A DNA stretch of 64,000 bases from Parapedobacter luteus (GTDB lineage: Bacteria > Bacteroidota > Bacteroidia > Sphingobacteriales > Sphingobacteriaceae). Position 1 is the stretch's first letter. Each line of letters starts with the position of its first letter. The position numbers and the translations under genes were made by a program. Location: positions 1 through 64,000 of the forward strand of contig NZ_FUYS01000004.1 in assembly GCF_900168055.1 (NCBI RefSeq), given 5' to 3'. The notes under the pieces are model-generated. The model made no database searches, was not told where the DNA came from, and was given only the letters and a program-made list of their open reading frames with translations. This document shows positions 54,483-64,000 of the stretch, in pieces.

Positions 54483-57400
54483 ATGGGTTTACGGCAAAAC
54501 GGATTTCAGCCGGTTTTCACTATCACTGACCTGTTCAGCACTGTTTTACAGGCCGGACATCTCGATACTATTGCCATCGAGTTTAATACGGATAGCCTGA
54601 CTTACCGCGAACTAGACTTGCGATCCGACAGCGTAGCAAACGCTTTGGCACAATACGCCCCCGATGAAATGATAGTGGGCGTGAGCACCACGCGATGCAC
54701 GGATATGGTGGTTTTTCTTTTGGGAATACTGAAGGCGGGTCGTTTTTACCTGCCCCTCGATCCCGCCCATCCTGACGAAAGGTTGCAACAAATCATCGCC
54801 GATTCAGGCATTCGTCACATCGCTTGCTCTTTGGGAGATACCAACCGATTTGAAAAACTGGGGCTGGCACCGATAACGTTGCCAACGGCAACAGAGCATG
54901 CGACAACGGTCCCAAAGGCGACCAGCTGCGCAGGCTATATCCTCTACACTTCGGGCTCAACAGGTAAGCCAAAAGGTGTAAAAATGGGTGAAACAGCTTT
55001 GGCGAATCTCTTACAATGGCAACGAAACCATTCTGTTGCGGCCACAGGAACGAAAACCCTTCAGTTTGCACCGCTCACCTTTGATGTCTCTTTCCAGGAA
55101 ATTTTCGCTACACTGACCACCGGAGGTACACTGGTGTTGGTTGAGGACGATTTACGGCTCAATCCAATTGAGCTGTTGAAGTTTATTGAACAACGTGGAA
55201 TCAATAGGCTATTTCTGCCCTTTGTGGCGTTGCAGCTGCTGGCAGACACGGCAGCGTTTTCTAACCTATATCCGCGATGTTTGCAAGAAATCATGACTGC
55301 GGGCGAGCAACTGAAAGTCACACCGCAAATCGTCAGTTTTTTTGAGCGTATCCCGGACGCTGTTCTTTACAACCAATACGGGCCTACCGAGGCGCACGTC
55401 GTGTCGTCACTCAAACTCGAAGGCCCTCCCTTAACGTGGCCGGAGCTACCGAGCATCGGTGCGCCGATATCCAATGTAGATTTGCTGATCCTGGATGAAC
55501 AACAAAGGCTGGTAAAAGACGGTGAAATCGGCGAGCTTTATATTGCCGGTATGTGCCTTGCCGATGGATACCTCAATAATACGGCACTGACCGAAGAACG
55601 CTTTATTCACTGGACACACCCAGCGCATGGCACAATAAGGATATACCGCTCCGGGGATTTGGCCAAACGCCTCGAAAACGGAGCGATCGAATTTTTAGGC
55701 CGCATCGACCATCAAGTAAAAATACGTGGCTACCGCATTGAACTGGGCGAAATCGAACATGCACTTATCCAACTGCCGGAAGTCAAAGATGCCGTAGTCA
55801 CTGCCGTAGGACAAACCGCTGACCAACGGAAACTCGCCGCCTATCTTTTGCTTAATCCGGACCAAACCTTCGATCCGCCTACGTTCCAAAAGGCATTGCG
55901 AAAGCGGCTGCCTGATTATATGGTACCGTCGGTTTTTGTCCAGTTGGATGCCTTCCCGAAAACGTCAAGCGGGAAAGTCGATCGCAAGGCCCTGCCCACT
56001 CCCGAAATGAAACGCCCTGATAGCGAAATCCCATACAGGGCACCAAAATCGATCATTCAGCGCCATTTAGCTACGATATGGAAGGATTTGCTCAACATTG
56101 ACCGGGTGGGAATCGATGACAATTTCTTCGAGCTGGGCGGTAATTCCCTGCTTGCCCAAAAAACCGTCGTTTCATTGATGCAGCAGCATAAGATAAGCCT
56201 GCCGATTACCAAACTTTACCAGTACGGGACTATCGCCGGGATTTCGTCCTATCTCGAAGGCCAAGGTGAGGTAAACCCGCGGATACGCCCCGACATGAAA
56301 GCGCAGAAAAATAAACAAGCCGAACCAATCGCTATTGTAGGGTTTGCTGGGCGTTTCCCCGGGGCAAAAGACGTATGGGAGTTTTGGGACAACCTAAAGG
56401 AAGGGCGCGAGACCATAAAATTTTTCACCGAAGACGAGCTAGACCCATCCATCCCCCTTGCCGAACGCAGCGATCCGAACTATGTCAAAGCAAGGGGCAT
56501 CTTGGAAAACGCTGAATGGTTTGATGAACGGCTTTTCGGTATTACGCCAATCTTAGCCCGGATCATGGATCCCCAGCAACGGATATTCCTGGAAATCTGC
56601 CGGGATGCATTGGAATCCACCGGTCACCTACCAGCCGTATATCAAGGCATTGTCGGCGTTTACGCCGGATCGGGCAGCAACACGTACTACCTAAACAACG
56701 TATTGAGCAATCCCGGAGAAGTGGCCAAAACCGGGGCCTTCCAAGCCCTGACCCTCAACGAAAAAGATTACTTAGCAACCCGAACAGCCTACCAGTTGAA
56801 CCTCACAGGGCCAGCGGTAAGTGTTTCCAGCGCATGTTCCACGTCACTGTTAGCGGCAGCCCAAGCAGTTGAAGGGCTCCGCACCGGCCAATGTGATGTT
56901 GCACTGGCAGGTGGTATATCCATCACGGCGCCTATCAACAGTGGTCATGTTTATGAAGAAGGGGCCATGTTCAGCGACGATGGACATTGCCGACCATTTG
57001 ACGAAGACGCAAAAGGCACCGTTTTCAGTGACGGTGCAGGGGTGGTCGTGCTCAAAAGACTGTCCGATGCAGCACAAGACGGTGACCAAATCTATGCGAT
57101 AATCAAAGGAATAGGAGTCAATAATGACGGTGGGGTAAAGGCAAGCTTCACGGCGCCCAGCCCTGCGGGGCAGGCGTCAGCCGTTTCAATGGCATTGGAT
57201 GACGCAGAGGTATCACCCGAAACCATCGGATATGTTGAGACCCATGGCACCGCAACGCCACTGGGCGACCCGATCGAGATAGAAGCACTGAAAATGGCTT
57301 TCGGCCAGCAGGCTACCCAACAATATTGCAAAATTGGCTCGCTCAAAAGCAATATGGGACACCTTACCCATGCCGCCGGCGTCGCGGGGTTGATCAAGAC

Positions 57401-60400
57401 GGCCCTGATCCTGCATTTCAAAAAAATACCGGCTTCTATCAATTACAAACGGCCCAATCCGGCTATTGATTTCGAAAACAGCCCCTTTGAGGTTAATGAT
57501 AGGCTCTCCGTTTGGGAAAGCGCGGCACCCAGACGCGCGGGCGTGAGCTCATTTGGCGTGGGTGGAACCAACGTGCATGTCGTACTGGAAGAATATGCGC
57601 ATGCGCTGACCAAAACGGCAGATCCATCAACTGATGATGAACGGTGCCCGTACCTGGTCAATTGGTCTGCCGCTACCGAACAGTCCGCAGTGACCTACGG
57701 AAAGCAACTGGGCGCTTACCTGAAAAGCCATCCCGAAATAGCCGTTGGGGATGTCATTGCGACCCTAAACGCTACACGACAGCCGCTGAACCACCGCCAC
57801 TTTGTCGTCGCAGCTGACCGCGACGATTTGCAGAAACAGCTAACAAATGGGTGCTCGAGACAACATTACCTGAATGAGCAAACATCAGACATCATTTTCA
57901 TGTTTCCCGGCCAAGGTTCGCAATACGCCAATATGGGTAAAAAACTCTATGAGCGTTTCAGTGCATACCGGCACGCCGTTGACACGTGCGCTGCCTTGCT
58001 GGCAGATACGCTACAGGAAGATATAAGAGCGGTGATGTTTTCAGATGACGCCCAACGGCTTCAGCATACCCAATATACGCAACCTGCGATCTTCGTCACC
58101 GAATATGCATTGGCAACGCTTTGGATGAGCTGGGGCATACAGCCAACGGCATTCATGGGACACAGCGTCGGCGAGTTTGTCGGCGCCTGCCTCGCCGGTA
58201 TTTTCTCGCTTTCAGATGCGCTGGCACTTGTAGCAATGCGTGGCCGGCTGATCAGCGGTCTGCCTACCGGCAGTATGGCGGCTATCCGGGAATCCGCCAG
58301 ATTGATTGCACCGTCGCTTCCTGAAGGGTTGTCAATAGCCGCCAATAATGCGCCAAACCTGTGCGTCGTTGCAGGCCCTACCGATCAAGTTGCCGATTAC
58401 ATTCGCCAGCTCGAACGTGAAGGCATTAAGACCAGCTTACTTCATACAAGCCACGCCTTCCACTCGTCCATGATGGACCCTATATTGAACCAATTCAAGG
58501 CAGTCGTCAATCAGAAACCAAAACACGTACCCCAAAAACCGGTGATATCAACTGTAACGGGCACTTTTTTGGCTGATAGCGAAGCTACGAGCAGCGAGTA
58601 TTGGGTACGCCATATACGCGAGATGGTCGATTTCTCGGGGGCGGCCACTTTTGCCTCACGGGAAATACCCGGCATCTTTTTGGAAGTAGGGCCCGGTGCA
58701 GCGACAGCCACTTTGGTAAAACAACATGCCAGCATCGAAGCATCGAGGGTCATCAGTGGCATCCGTAGTACCGCGTCAGTGGATGAACTGACCGCCTTGT
58801 ATGAAAGCCTTGGACGAGTTTGGTCATTGGGATGCTCTCCAGATTGGAGCGCTATCCATGGTCAGCGCAGGGCGTTGCTTACCGATTTGCCTACGTATGC
58901 GTACGAAAGGAATTATCATTGGCTGGCTCCGCAGCCGAAAGAAACGGCCCCAGTGCAGCACAAACGGCCGGAACCCCTAACAGAACAGACTCAAAAACAA
59001 CATGATACCATGAGAAAAACAATACTCATCAACAAGATTAGGGAGATTTTGGACGAAGCGTCCGGCATTGGCATAGATGATACCGCCATACATGACAGCT
59101 TCATCGAAATCGGACTTGATTCGCTCTTGCTGACGCAGGTTGCACAAACTTTAAAAAAGGAATTTAATCTGCCGATTACATTCCGGAAATTGAATGAAGA
59201 ATATTATAATCTCGATCTTCTGGCAGATTACTTAGACAAAAATCTTCCTGCAAATCAATATAGCGCTCCGCAGCCACCGGCTCAGGCTCAGCCATCCGTC
59301 CAGCCGGTTGACCAGCATGCGCCCACGCCAGGGCACGCTGTCGCTTCCTTTCAGCAGCCGGTATTCAATCCGCAATCCACAGGTGCTGCTTCTCAGGTGG
59401 CATACGACAGTATAGCCCTTATTTCACAGCAAATTAACCTGATATCCCAGCAAATTGCATTGCTCCAGGGGGTCAATATGCCGGGCAATCAGCAGCCAAT
59501 CATGCAGCATGCTACAGCGCCTCACGGATTGACTTCACTGGCCGCCGCCGCCGCACCGGCACCGAAACCAGCCGATGCAACCAACGTGGCACTTTCAAAT
59601 GAAGAACTGGTTGAGCTCAAGAAACCCTTCGGTGCCACCGCTCGCATCGAGAAGCACGCATCAAATTTGTCCGGCCAACAGCATGAATATCTCAACAACC
59701 TGATTGAGAACTATGTCAACAAAACTGCCAGAAGCAAAGCTTACACCCAAGAACATCGGGCTTACATGGCCGATCCACGTGTTGTATCGGGGTTTAAGCC
59801 TTTAACGAAGGAAATGACCTATGCGTTAGTGGTCAACAAATCTGCGGGTTGCAGGCTCTGGGATATCGACGGCAATGAATACATCGACGCACTGAACGGT
59901 TTTGGCTCCAGTATGTTGGGCAACCAACCGGAGGTCATAAAAAACGCCCTGCTCAGTCAGATTGAAGAGGGTTATGAAATCGGCCCCCAGCACGAAAAAT
60001 CAGGAGAAGTCTGCAAACTTATCTGTGAATTTACCGGCATGGACCGTGCAGGCCTGTGCAACACCGGATCGGAAGCGGTCTTGGGTGCAATGCGGATTGC
60101 GCGCACCGTTACCGGCCGGTCTACCGTTGTTGCCTTCTCGGGTTCATACCACGGCATCGTAGACGAAGTAATTGTACGCGGCACCAAAAAACTGAAATCG
60201 TTTCCCGCAGCCCCAGGCATCATGCCAGAGGCCGTGCAGAACATGTTGATACTCGATTACGGCACTGAGGAGTCGCTCCGCATCATTCGCGAGCGGGCAA
60301 ACGAGCTCGCCGCCGTGCTTGTTGAACCGATCCAAAGCCGCAGGCCCGAATTTGTGCCCATTGAGTTTCTCAAAGCCTTGCGTGAAATCACTGAACAGTC

Positions 60401-61172
60401 CGGCACCGCATTGATCTTCGATGAAGTTATATCTGGCTTCCGCTTCCACCCTCGCGGTGCGCAGGGACTTTTCGGCATCACGGCCGACATCGGAACTTAC
60501 GGGAAAGTAGCCGGGGCCGGTATTTCCATTGGTATCATTGCCGGTAAAAAACGCTTTATGGATGCGCTTGACGGCGGCTTCTGGCAATTCGGTGACGAAT
60601 CCATGCCCGAAGCCGGCGTGACCTACTTCGCAGGTACATTTGTACGGCACCCGCTCGCACTTGCAACCACCAAGGCATCGCTCGAATACCTGAAGGCACA
60701 AGGACCGCAATTGCAGGAAAACCTGAATCGGAACACCGAATACCTGGCAAACCGACTTAATGCGATTTCGGAACGGTATGGAACCCCTATCTTTGTGGCC
60801 CAGTTCGGTTCACTTTGGAAGATCAAATACAAAGAAGAGTATCCTTATACCGAACTGCTTTTTGCACTCATGCGCTACAAGGGTATCCACATTCTGGACG
60901 GGTTCCCTTGTTTCCTGACAACTGCGCACGAAAAAGCGGATATTGAACGCATCATCCAGGCATTTGAGGAAAGCTTAAAAGAACTGATTGAAGCTGGTTT
61001 CATACCTACTTACCGAGATGGCCAAGCCAATAATCGGTCACTTACCTCGGCACCCACAATGGAACCGCCATTTCCCAATGCGCGGCTTGGAAAAGATCAG
61101 GAAGGGAATCCAGCTTGGTTTGTTGAAGACACCAAAAATCCCGGTCAGTATTTACAGGTAGCGTACCAATAA
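54483..61172 (+). CDS. Hybrid NRPS-PKS: A-PCP-KS-AT-ACP-aminotransferase, 2229 aa
   Basis: Adenylation domain 15-500 (LYTSGSTGKPKG, NQYGPTEAH, catalytic Lys in KTSSGKVDRK); PCP with Ser555 in LGGNSLL; ketosynthase 613-1038 (Cys785 in SSACSTS, His921 in ETHGTAT, His960 in KSNMGH); acyltransferase about 1138-1430 (Ser1228 in GHSVGE, with HAFH, which favours malonyl-CoA); ACP Ser1547 in LDSLLL; a Gln/Pro/Ala-rich linker 1590-1700; then a class III, GSA-aminotransferase-like domain about 1740-2175 (DEVISGFR; PLP Lys2008 in TYGKVAG) with the tail RLGKDQEGNPAWFVED also seen after such domains in MycA/McyE-type enzymes. There is no condensation, ketoreductase or dehydratase domain. Inferred job: load an amino acid, add C2, and convert the beta-ketone to a beta-amine. 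The next gene follows 4 nt later. Confidence 0.95.
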   Translation: MGLRQNGFQPVFTITDLFSTVLQAGHLDTIAIEFNTDSLTYRELDLRSDSVANALAQYAPDEMIVGVSTTRCTDMVVFLLGILKAGRFYLPLDPAHPDERLQQIIADSGIRHIACSLGDTNRFEKLGLAPITLPTATEHATTVPKATSCAGYILYTSGSTGKPKGVKMGETALANLLQWQRNHSVAATGTKTLQFAPLTFDVSFQEIFATLTTGGTLVLVEDDLRLNPIELLKFIEQRGINRLFLPFVALQLLADTAAFSNLYPRCLQEIMTAGEQLKVTPQIVSFFERIPDAVLYNQYGPTEAHVVSSLKLEGPPLTWPELPSIGAPISNVDLLILDEQQRLVKDGEIGELYIAGMCLADGYLNNTALTEERFIHWTHPAHGTIRIYRSGDLAKRLENGAIEFLGRIDHQVKIRGYRIELGEIEHALIQLPEVKDAVVTAVGQTADQRKLAAYLLLNPDQTFDPPTFQKALRKRLPDYMVPSVFVQLDAFPKTSSGKVDRKALPTPEMKRPDSEIPYRAPKSIIQRHLATIWKDLLNIDRVGIDDNFFELGGNSLLAQKTVVSLMQQHKISLPITKLYQYGTIAGISSYLEGQGEVNPRIRPDMKAQKNKQAEPIAIVGFAGRFPGAKDVWEFWDNLKEGRETIKFFTEDELDPSIPLAERSDPNYVKARGILENAEWFDERLFGITPILARIMDPQQRIFLEICRDALESTGHLPAVYQGIVGVYAGSGSNTYYLNNVLSNPGEVAKTGAFQALTLNEKDYLATRTAYQLNLTGPAVSVSSACSTSLLAAAQAVEGLRTGQCDVALAGGISITAPINSGHVYEEGAMFSDDGHCRPFDEDAKGTVFSDGAGVVVLKRLSDAAQDGDQIYAIIKGIGVNNDGGVKASFTAPSPAGQASAVSMALDDAEVSPETIGYVETHGTATPLGDPIEIEALKMAFGQQATQQYCKIGSLKSNMGHLTHAAGVAGLIKTALILHFKKIPASINYKRPNPAIDFENSPFEVNDRLSVWESAAPRRAGVSSFGVGGTNVHVVLEEYAHALTKTADPSTDDERCPYLVNWSAATEQSAVTYGKQLGAYLKSHPEIAVGDVIATLNATRQPLNHRHFVVAADRDDLQKQLTNGCSRQHYLNEQTSDIIFMFPGQGSQYANMGKKLYERFSAYRHAVDTCAALLADTLQEDIRAVMFSDDAQRLQHTQYTQPAIFVTEYALATLWMSWGIQPTAFMGHSVGEFVGACLAGIFSLSDALALVAMRGRLISGLPTGSMAAIRESARLIAPSLPEGLSIAANNAPNLCVVAGPTDQVADYIRQLEREGIKTSLLHTSHAFHSSMMDPILNQFKAVVNQKPKHVPQKPVISTVTGTFLADSEATSSEYWVRHIREMVDFSGAATFASREIPGIFLEVGPGAATATLVKQHASIEASRVISGIRSTASVDELTALYESLGRVWSLGCSPDWSAIHGQRRALLTDLPTYAYERNYHWLAPQPKETAPVQHKRPEPLTEQTQKQHDTMRKTILINKIREILDEASGIGIDDTAIHDSFIEIGLDSLLLTQVAQTLKKEFNLPITFRKLNEEYYNLDLLADYLDKNLPANQYSAPQPPAQAQPSVQPVDQHAPTPGHAVASFQQPVFNPQSTGAASQVAYDSIALISQQINLISQQIALLQGVNMPGNQQPIMQHATAPHGLTSLAAAAAPAPKPADATNVALSNEELVELKKPFGATARIEKHASNLSGQQHEYLNNLIENYVNKTARSKAYTQEHRAYMADPRVVSGFKPLTKEMTYALVVNKSAGCRLWDIDGNEYIDALNGFGSSMLGNQPEVIKNALLSQIEEGYEIGPQHEKSGEVCKLICEFTGMDRAGLCNTGSEAVLGAMRIARTVTGRSTVVAFSGSYHGIVDEVIVRGTKKLKSFPAAPGIMPEAVQNMLILDYGTEESLRIIRERANELAAVLVEPIQSRRPEFVPIEFLKALREITEQSGTALIFDEVISGFRFHPRGAQGLFGITADIGTYGKVAGAGISIGIIAGKKRFMDALDGGFWQFGDESMPEAGVTYFAGTFVRHPLALATTKASLEYLKAQGPQLQENLNRNTEYLANRLNAISERYGTPIFVAQFGSLWKIKYKEEYPYTELLFALMRYKGIHILDGFPCFLTTAHEKADIERIIQAFEESLKELIEAGFIPTYRDGQANNRSLTSAPTMEPPFPNARLGKDQEGNPAWFVEDTKNPGQYLQVAYQ

Positions 61173-61176
61173 GAAG

Positions 61177-64000
61177 ATGAACTCAACAACAAATTTGCAA
61201 CTAATTCCGGTTGCTTACGACCCGTTTTCCGGCGGTGAAATTGAAAAGATCATCTCCCCTATTGAGCCCCAACAAGAAATATGGCTATCATGTATGATCG
61301 GCGGCGATGAAGCTAACCGAGCATACAACGAATCGGTATCCATCCGCTTCTCGGGCGTACTCGATATAACGGCGCTAAGTGATGCTATGCGTACTGTTAT
61401 CCAGCGGCATGAAGCTCTTCGTTGTTCGTTCAGCAGGGACGGCCGGTCCATCTACATTTATATGAAAGGTAAAAGCAACTTTATTGTCAAAGACTTAAGG
61501 TCGCTGCCCCTTGATATTCAAAAGAAACAGCTTGACAAATACCATGAAACAGATGCCAAAACGCCTTTCGATCTTGAAGAAGGCCCGTTGGTTAGAACCA
61601 CGCTTTTCCAGCTGTCCGACACCGAACACTTGTTTACGCTAACAGCTCATCATATCATTTGTGATGGATGGTCCTTAGGTACCATATTTGAAGATCTCAG
61701 CAGATTTTATTCAGCGGCTGTGCAGGGAACCATTCCTCAAGCGACCGAATGGACAACTATGAGCACCTATGCGGAGGAGATACGTTCGTTTGTCGATTCA
61801 GCTGACTACATTCAAACCACGCGCTATTGGCTCGACAAATACAAGGGGGGCATACCACAATTGGCATTGCCTTTGGATTTTCCACGTCCGAAAATGCGCA
61901 CATACAAAAGCAGACGGGATGATTACCGTATTGATAAGGAGTTTGCAGCCAAAATCAAGGAACTGGGCGCTAAAGTAGGTAGTAGCTTCGTGATTACGTT
62001 ATTGACTGCATATGAAGTGTTTATTCATCGGCTTACCGGCCAGGACGATATTGTTATTGGCCTTCCGGCCGCAGGGCAATCTGCCACCGGACATTTCAGC
62101 TTAGTAGGGCATTGCGTCAACTTACTTCCTATTCGGAGTAAGATCGATGGCCAGGTATCATTCTTGGATCACCTAAAGCGACGCAAATCAGCGATTCTTG
62201 ATGATTTAGATCACCAACAGATCTCATTTGGAACGTTACTCCAAAAGCTGAACGTCAAGCGCGACCCGTCACAGATCCCGTTGGTCTCCGTGGTATTTAA
62301 CATTGACATGGGGATGAATTCGAATGTATCATTCTATGGAACCACACATCGCCTGATATCAAATCCCAGGGAATACGAAACTTTTGACATCTTCTTAAAC
62401 GTCTCAGGTTCTGAAGAAGCGCTGACATTGGAATGGTCTTACAACACACAGTTGTTTAAACCGACAACGATTGCGGCGATGATGAGGCAGTTTACAGATC
62501 TCTTGAACACCGTTATTGCGCAGCCTTCCGTGAAACTGATGGATATCTCGATCAATCAGGACGCTGAAGCCGATATCAGCCGGCACACGACGGAAGTAGC
62601 CTATCCTAAAGACAAGCCCTTCACTGCATATATTACGGAAATTGCCGCAGCAACGCCGGATAAAACCGCGATTAAATTCAAAAACAAGGCAATAAGTTAC
62701 CGGGAGTTGGAAGAACGCTCAAACCAATTGGCGAATTACTTGGTTGCCAAAGGCGTGACGACAGGAGCTATTATCGGCGTAGCCTTGGATCGCTCTATCG
62801 ACATGGTGATTGCCTTGCTTGGCGTCGTTAAGTCGGGAGCAGCCTATATACCCTTAGACCCAAACTATCCGGTTAACCGTATCGAGTTTATGCTTCACGA
62901 TTCGGCGGCGAAATTCTTGCTGACCGAATCGAAATACAGCCGTCTTTTCGACAGCCAGGCGAAGGAGTTGCTTTACGATGAACTGCTTACCGATCTGGGC
63001 GCTTATCCAAGCGAAACACCACAGCGACTTATCCAAGGCGACAACCTTGTTTATGTGCTGTATACCTCCGGGTCTACCGGAAATCCGAAGGGCGTACAAA
63101 TCGAACATCATAGCCTTTCAAATTTATTATTGAGCGTGCAACAAGAACCGGGCATTCATACCAATGATACCTTACTCGGCGTTACGACGATTTCGTTCGA
63201 TATTGCGGGGGTTGAACTTTACCTGCCATTAATTGCGGGCGCCACTCTATTACTGGCGGATGCCGAGACGGCTCGGGATGGCAAGCAATTGCTCCATTTG
63301 GCCACAAAGGAACATGCAACGATTATCCAAGCAACCCCAGCTACGTGGCGCATGATGCTGGAATCTGGCTGGACGGCTAAATTGCCTATCAAAGCCATTT
63401 GCTGTGGCGAAGCCTTCCCAAAAGATCTCGCATATAAACTACTTGAAAAATGCCAATCCGTTTGGAATATGTATGGCCCGACCGAAACGACCATTTTTTC
63501 TACCGGAAAAGAGCTAACGAAGGATTCTATTGACCAGATTACCATCGGCAAACCCATCGCCAATACAAGGGTGTATGTACTGAACGAGGCCTACCGGCCT
63601 CTGGGAGTAGGCCAAGAAGGGCAGCTTTTCATTGCTGGAAGCGGTGTGGCCCGAGGCTATGTAAACCGTCCAGCGCTCACAGCTGAAAAATTTGTTGCGG
63701 ATATCATGGAGCCCGACACAAAAATGTACGCGACGGGTGACCTCGGCATTTTACTCGATAATGGTGAGTACCTCTGCTTAGGCCGTATCGATCATCAAGT
63801 CAAAATCAGGGGACACCGCATTGAGCTGGGAGAAATCGAACACCACTTATCCACATTGGACGGCATAAAAAATGCCGTCGTCATGGCTCGCGAAGACGCC
63901 CCTGGCAACCAACGTCTTGTGGCCTATTTGATCATCGAACGAACGAAAATATCGCGAGAAGATGTTAAAATTTGGCGAGAAGCACTTTCTACCAAACTAC
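61177..64000 (+). CDS. Non-ribosomal peptide synthetase, C-A..., runs off the window (941+ aa visible)
   Basis: The ATG at 61177 follows the hybrid synthase stop by 4 nt. The condensation domain (about 25-450) has the catalytic HHIICDG (His159) and VSVVFNIDMG. The adenylation domain starts about 470: LYTSGSTGNPKG, TTISFDIAGVELY, NMYGPTETTI, the TGD motif ATGDLG, and GRIDHQVKIRGHRIELGEIE near the edge. The frame is open to base 64000, so the PCP and later modules are not seen. The C domain should join the beta-amino acyl chain from the previous enzyme to the amino acid chosen here. The binding-pocket residues did not match a code known to me. Confidence 0.95.
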   Translation, partial: MNSTTNLQLIPVAYDPFSGGEIEKIISPIEPQQEIWLSCMIGGDEANRAYNESVSIRFSGVLDITALSDAMRTVIQRHEALRCSFSRDGRSIYIYMKGKSNFIVKDLRSLPLDIQKKQLDKYHETDAKTPFDLEEGPLVRTTLFQLSDTEHLFTLTAHHIICDGWSLGTIFEDLSRFYSAAVQGTIPQATEWTTMSTYAEEIRSFVDSADYIQTTRYWLDKYKGGIPQLALPLDFPRPKMRTYKSRRDDYRIDKEFAAKIKELGAKVGSSFVITLLTAYEVFIHRLTGQDDIVIGLPAAGQSATGHFSLVGHCVNLLPIRSKIDGQVSFLDHLKRRKSAILDDLDHQQISFGTLLQKLNVKRDPSQIPLVSVVFNIDMGMNSNVSFYGTTHRLISNPREYETFDIFLNVSGSEEALTLEWSYNTQLFKPTTIAAMMRQFTDLLNTVIAQPSVKLMDISINQDAEADISRHTTEVAYPKDKPFTAYITEIAAATPDKTAIKFKNKAISYRELEERSNQLANYLVAKGVTTGAIIGVALDRSIDMVIALLGVVKSGAAYIPLDPNYPVNRIEFMLHDSAAKFLLTESKYSRLFDSQAKELLYDELLTDLGAYPSETPQRLIQGDNLVYVLYTSGSTGNPKGVQIEHHSLSNLLLSVQQEPGIHTNDTLLGVTTISFDIAGVELYLPLIAGATLLLADAETARDGKQLLHLATKEHATIIQATPATWRMMLESGWTAKLPIKAICCGEAFPKDLAYKLLEKCQSVWNMYGPTETTIFSTGKELTKDSIDQITIGKPIANTRVYVLNEAYRPLGVGQEGQLFIAGSGVARGYVNRPALTAEKFVADIMEPDTKMYATGDLGILLDNGEYLCLGRIDHQVKIRGHRIELGEIEHHLSTLDGIKNAVVMAREDAPGNQRLVAYLIIERTKISREDVKIWREALSTKL

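Noticed and set aside
54431-54529. 32-residue open frame just upstream of and overlapping the NRPS-PKS start
   Set aside because: No recognisable family, out of frame with the synthase, too short to support; it could be a leader peptide but nothing shows this.

Overview
This window is most likely chromosomal DNA of a Bacteroidota bacterium close to Sphingobacteriaceae (Parapedobacter/Pedobacter/Olivibacter-like; the genus is a guess). The signs are paired SusC/SusD genes behind ECF sigma/FecR pairs with STN-domain SusC proteins, promoters of the Bacteroidota form TTG-N19..20-TAnnTTTG, almost no Shine-Dalgarno sequences, and NarL-type sensors with periplasmic TPRs. No rRNA, tRNA or CRISPR array was recognised.

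Layout. 1-4.3 kb: the 3' end of an IS66-type transposase abutting a beheaded LytTR domain, then a visibly more A/T-rich accessory block (SDR, AraC regulator, Crp/Fnr regulator, aldo/keto reductase, a DinB remnant). 4.5-5.9 kb: a TlpA-like thioredoxin gene broken by an internal deletion. 6.0-28.9 kb: two complete Sus-type loci facing each other. Locus 1 (+): sigma, FecR, SusC, SusD, DUF4959/5126/5000-like lipoprotein, DUF4998-like lipoprotein, and two metallophosphoesterases. Locus 2 (-): sigma, FecR, SusC, SusD, DUF3823-like lipoprotein, metallophosphoesterase. They meet at one hairpin, with paralogous phosphoesterases on either side. Neither has a glycoside hydrolase or lyase, so the nutrient is probably a phosphoester. 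Each has, between fecR and susC, a hairpin whose T-tract lies on the antisense strand plus an antisense promoter at the susC start codon, predicting a roughly 100-nt antisense RNA of the kind known to repress Bacteroides PULs. 29-35.6 kb: signalling genes (HxlR regulator; PAS kinase plus receiver-only regulator; barrel protein plus beta-helix lipoprotein; TPR sensor kinase plus LuxR-type regulator).

35.7-54.2 kb: mostly core genome (YigZ, EamA transporter, valS, WbqC, LpxL-type acyltransferase plus GT2, ligA, dapA, GT2). It is interrupted at 40-45 kb by a striking two-gene unit: a glycosidase lipoprotein and a 1282-residue protein fusing a cellulose-synthase-like GT2, its membrane helices, an exported GH26-like hydrolase, and a second TIM-barrel domain that has lost its catalytic acid.

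54.5-64 kb: the start of a hybrid NRPS-PKS cluster running off the right edge. The first protein is A-PCP-KS-AT-ACP-aminotransferase with no condensation or reductive domains. It should load an amino acid (code closest to proline), extend it once with malonate and transaminate the beta-ketone to a beta-amino acyl chain, then pass it to the C-A protein that follows 4 nt downstream.
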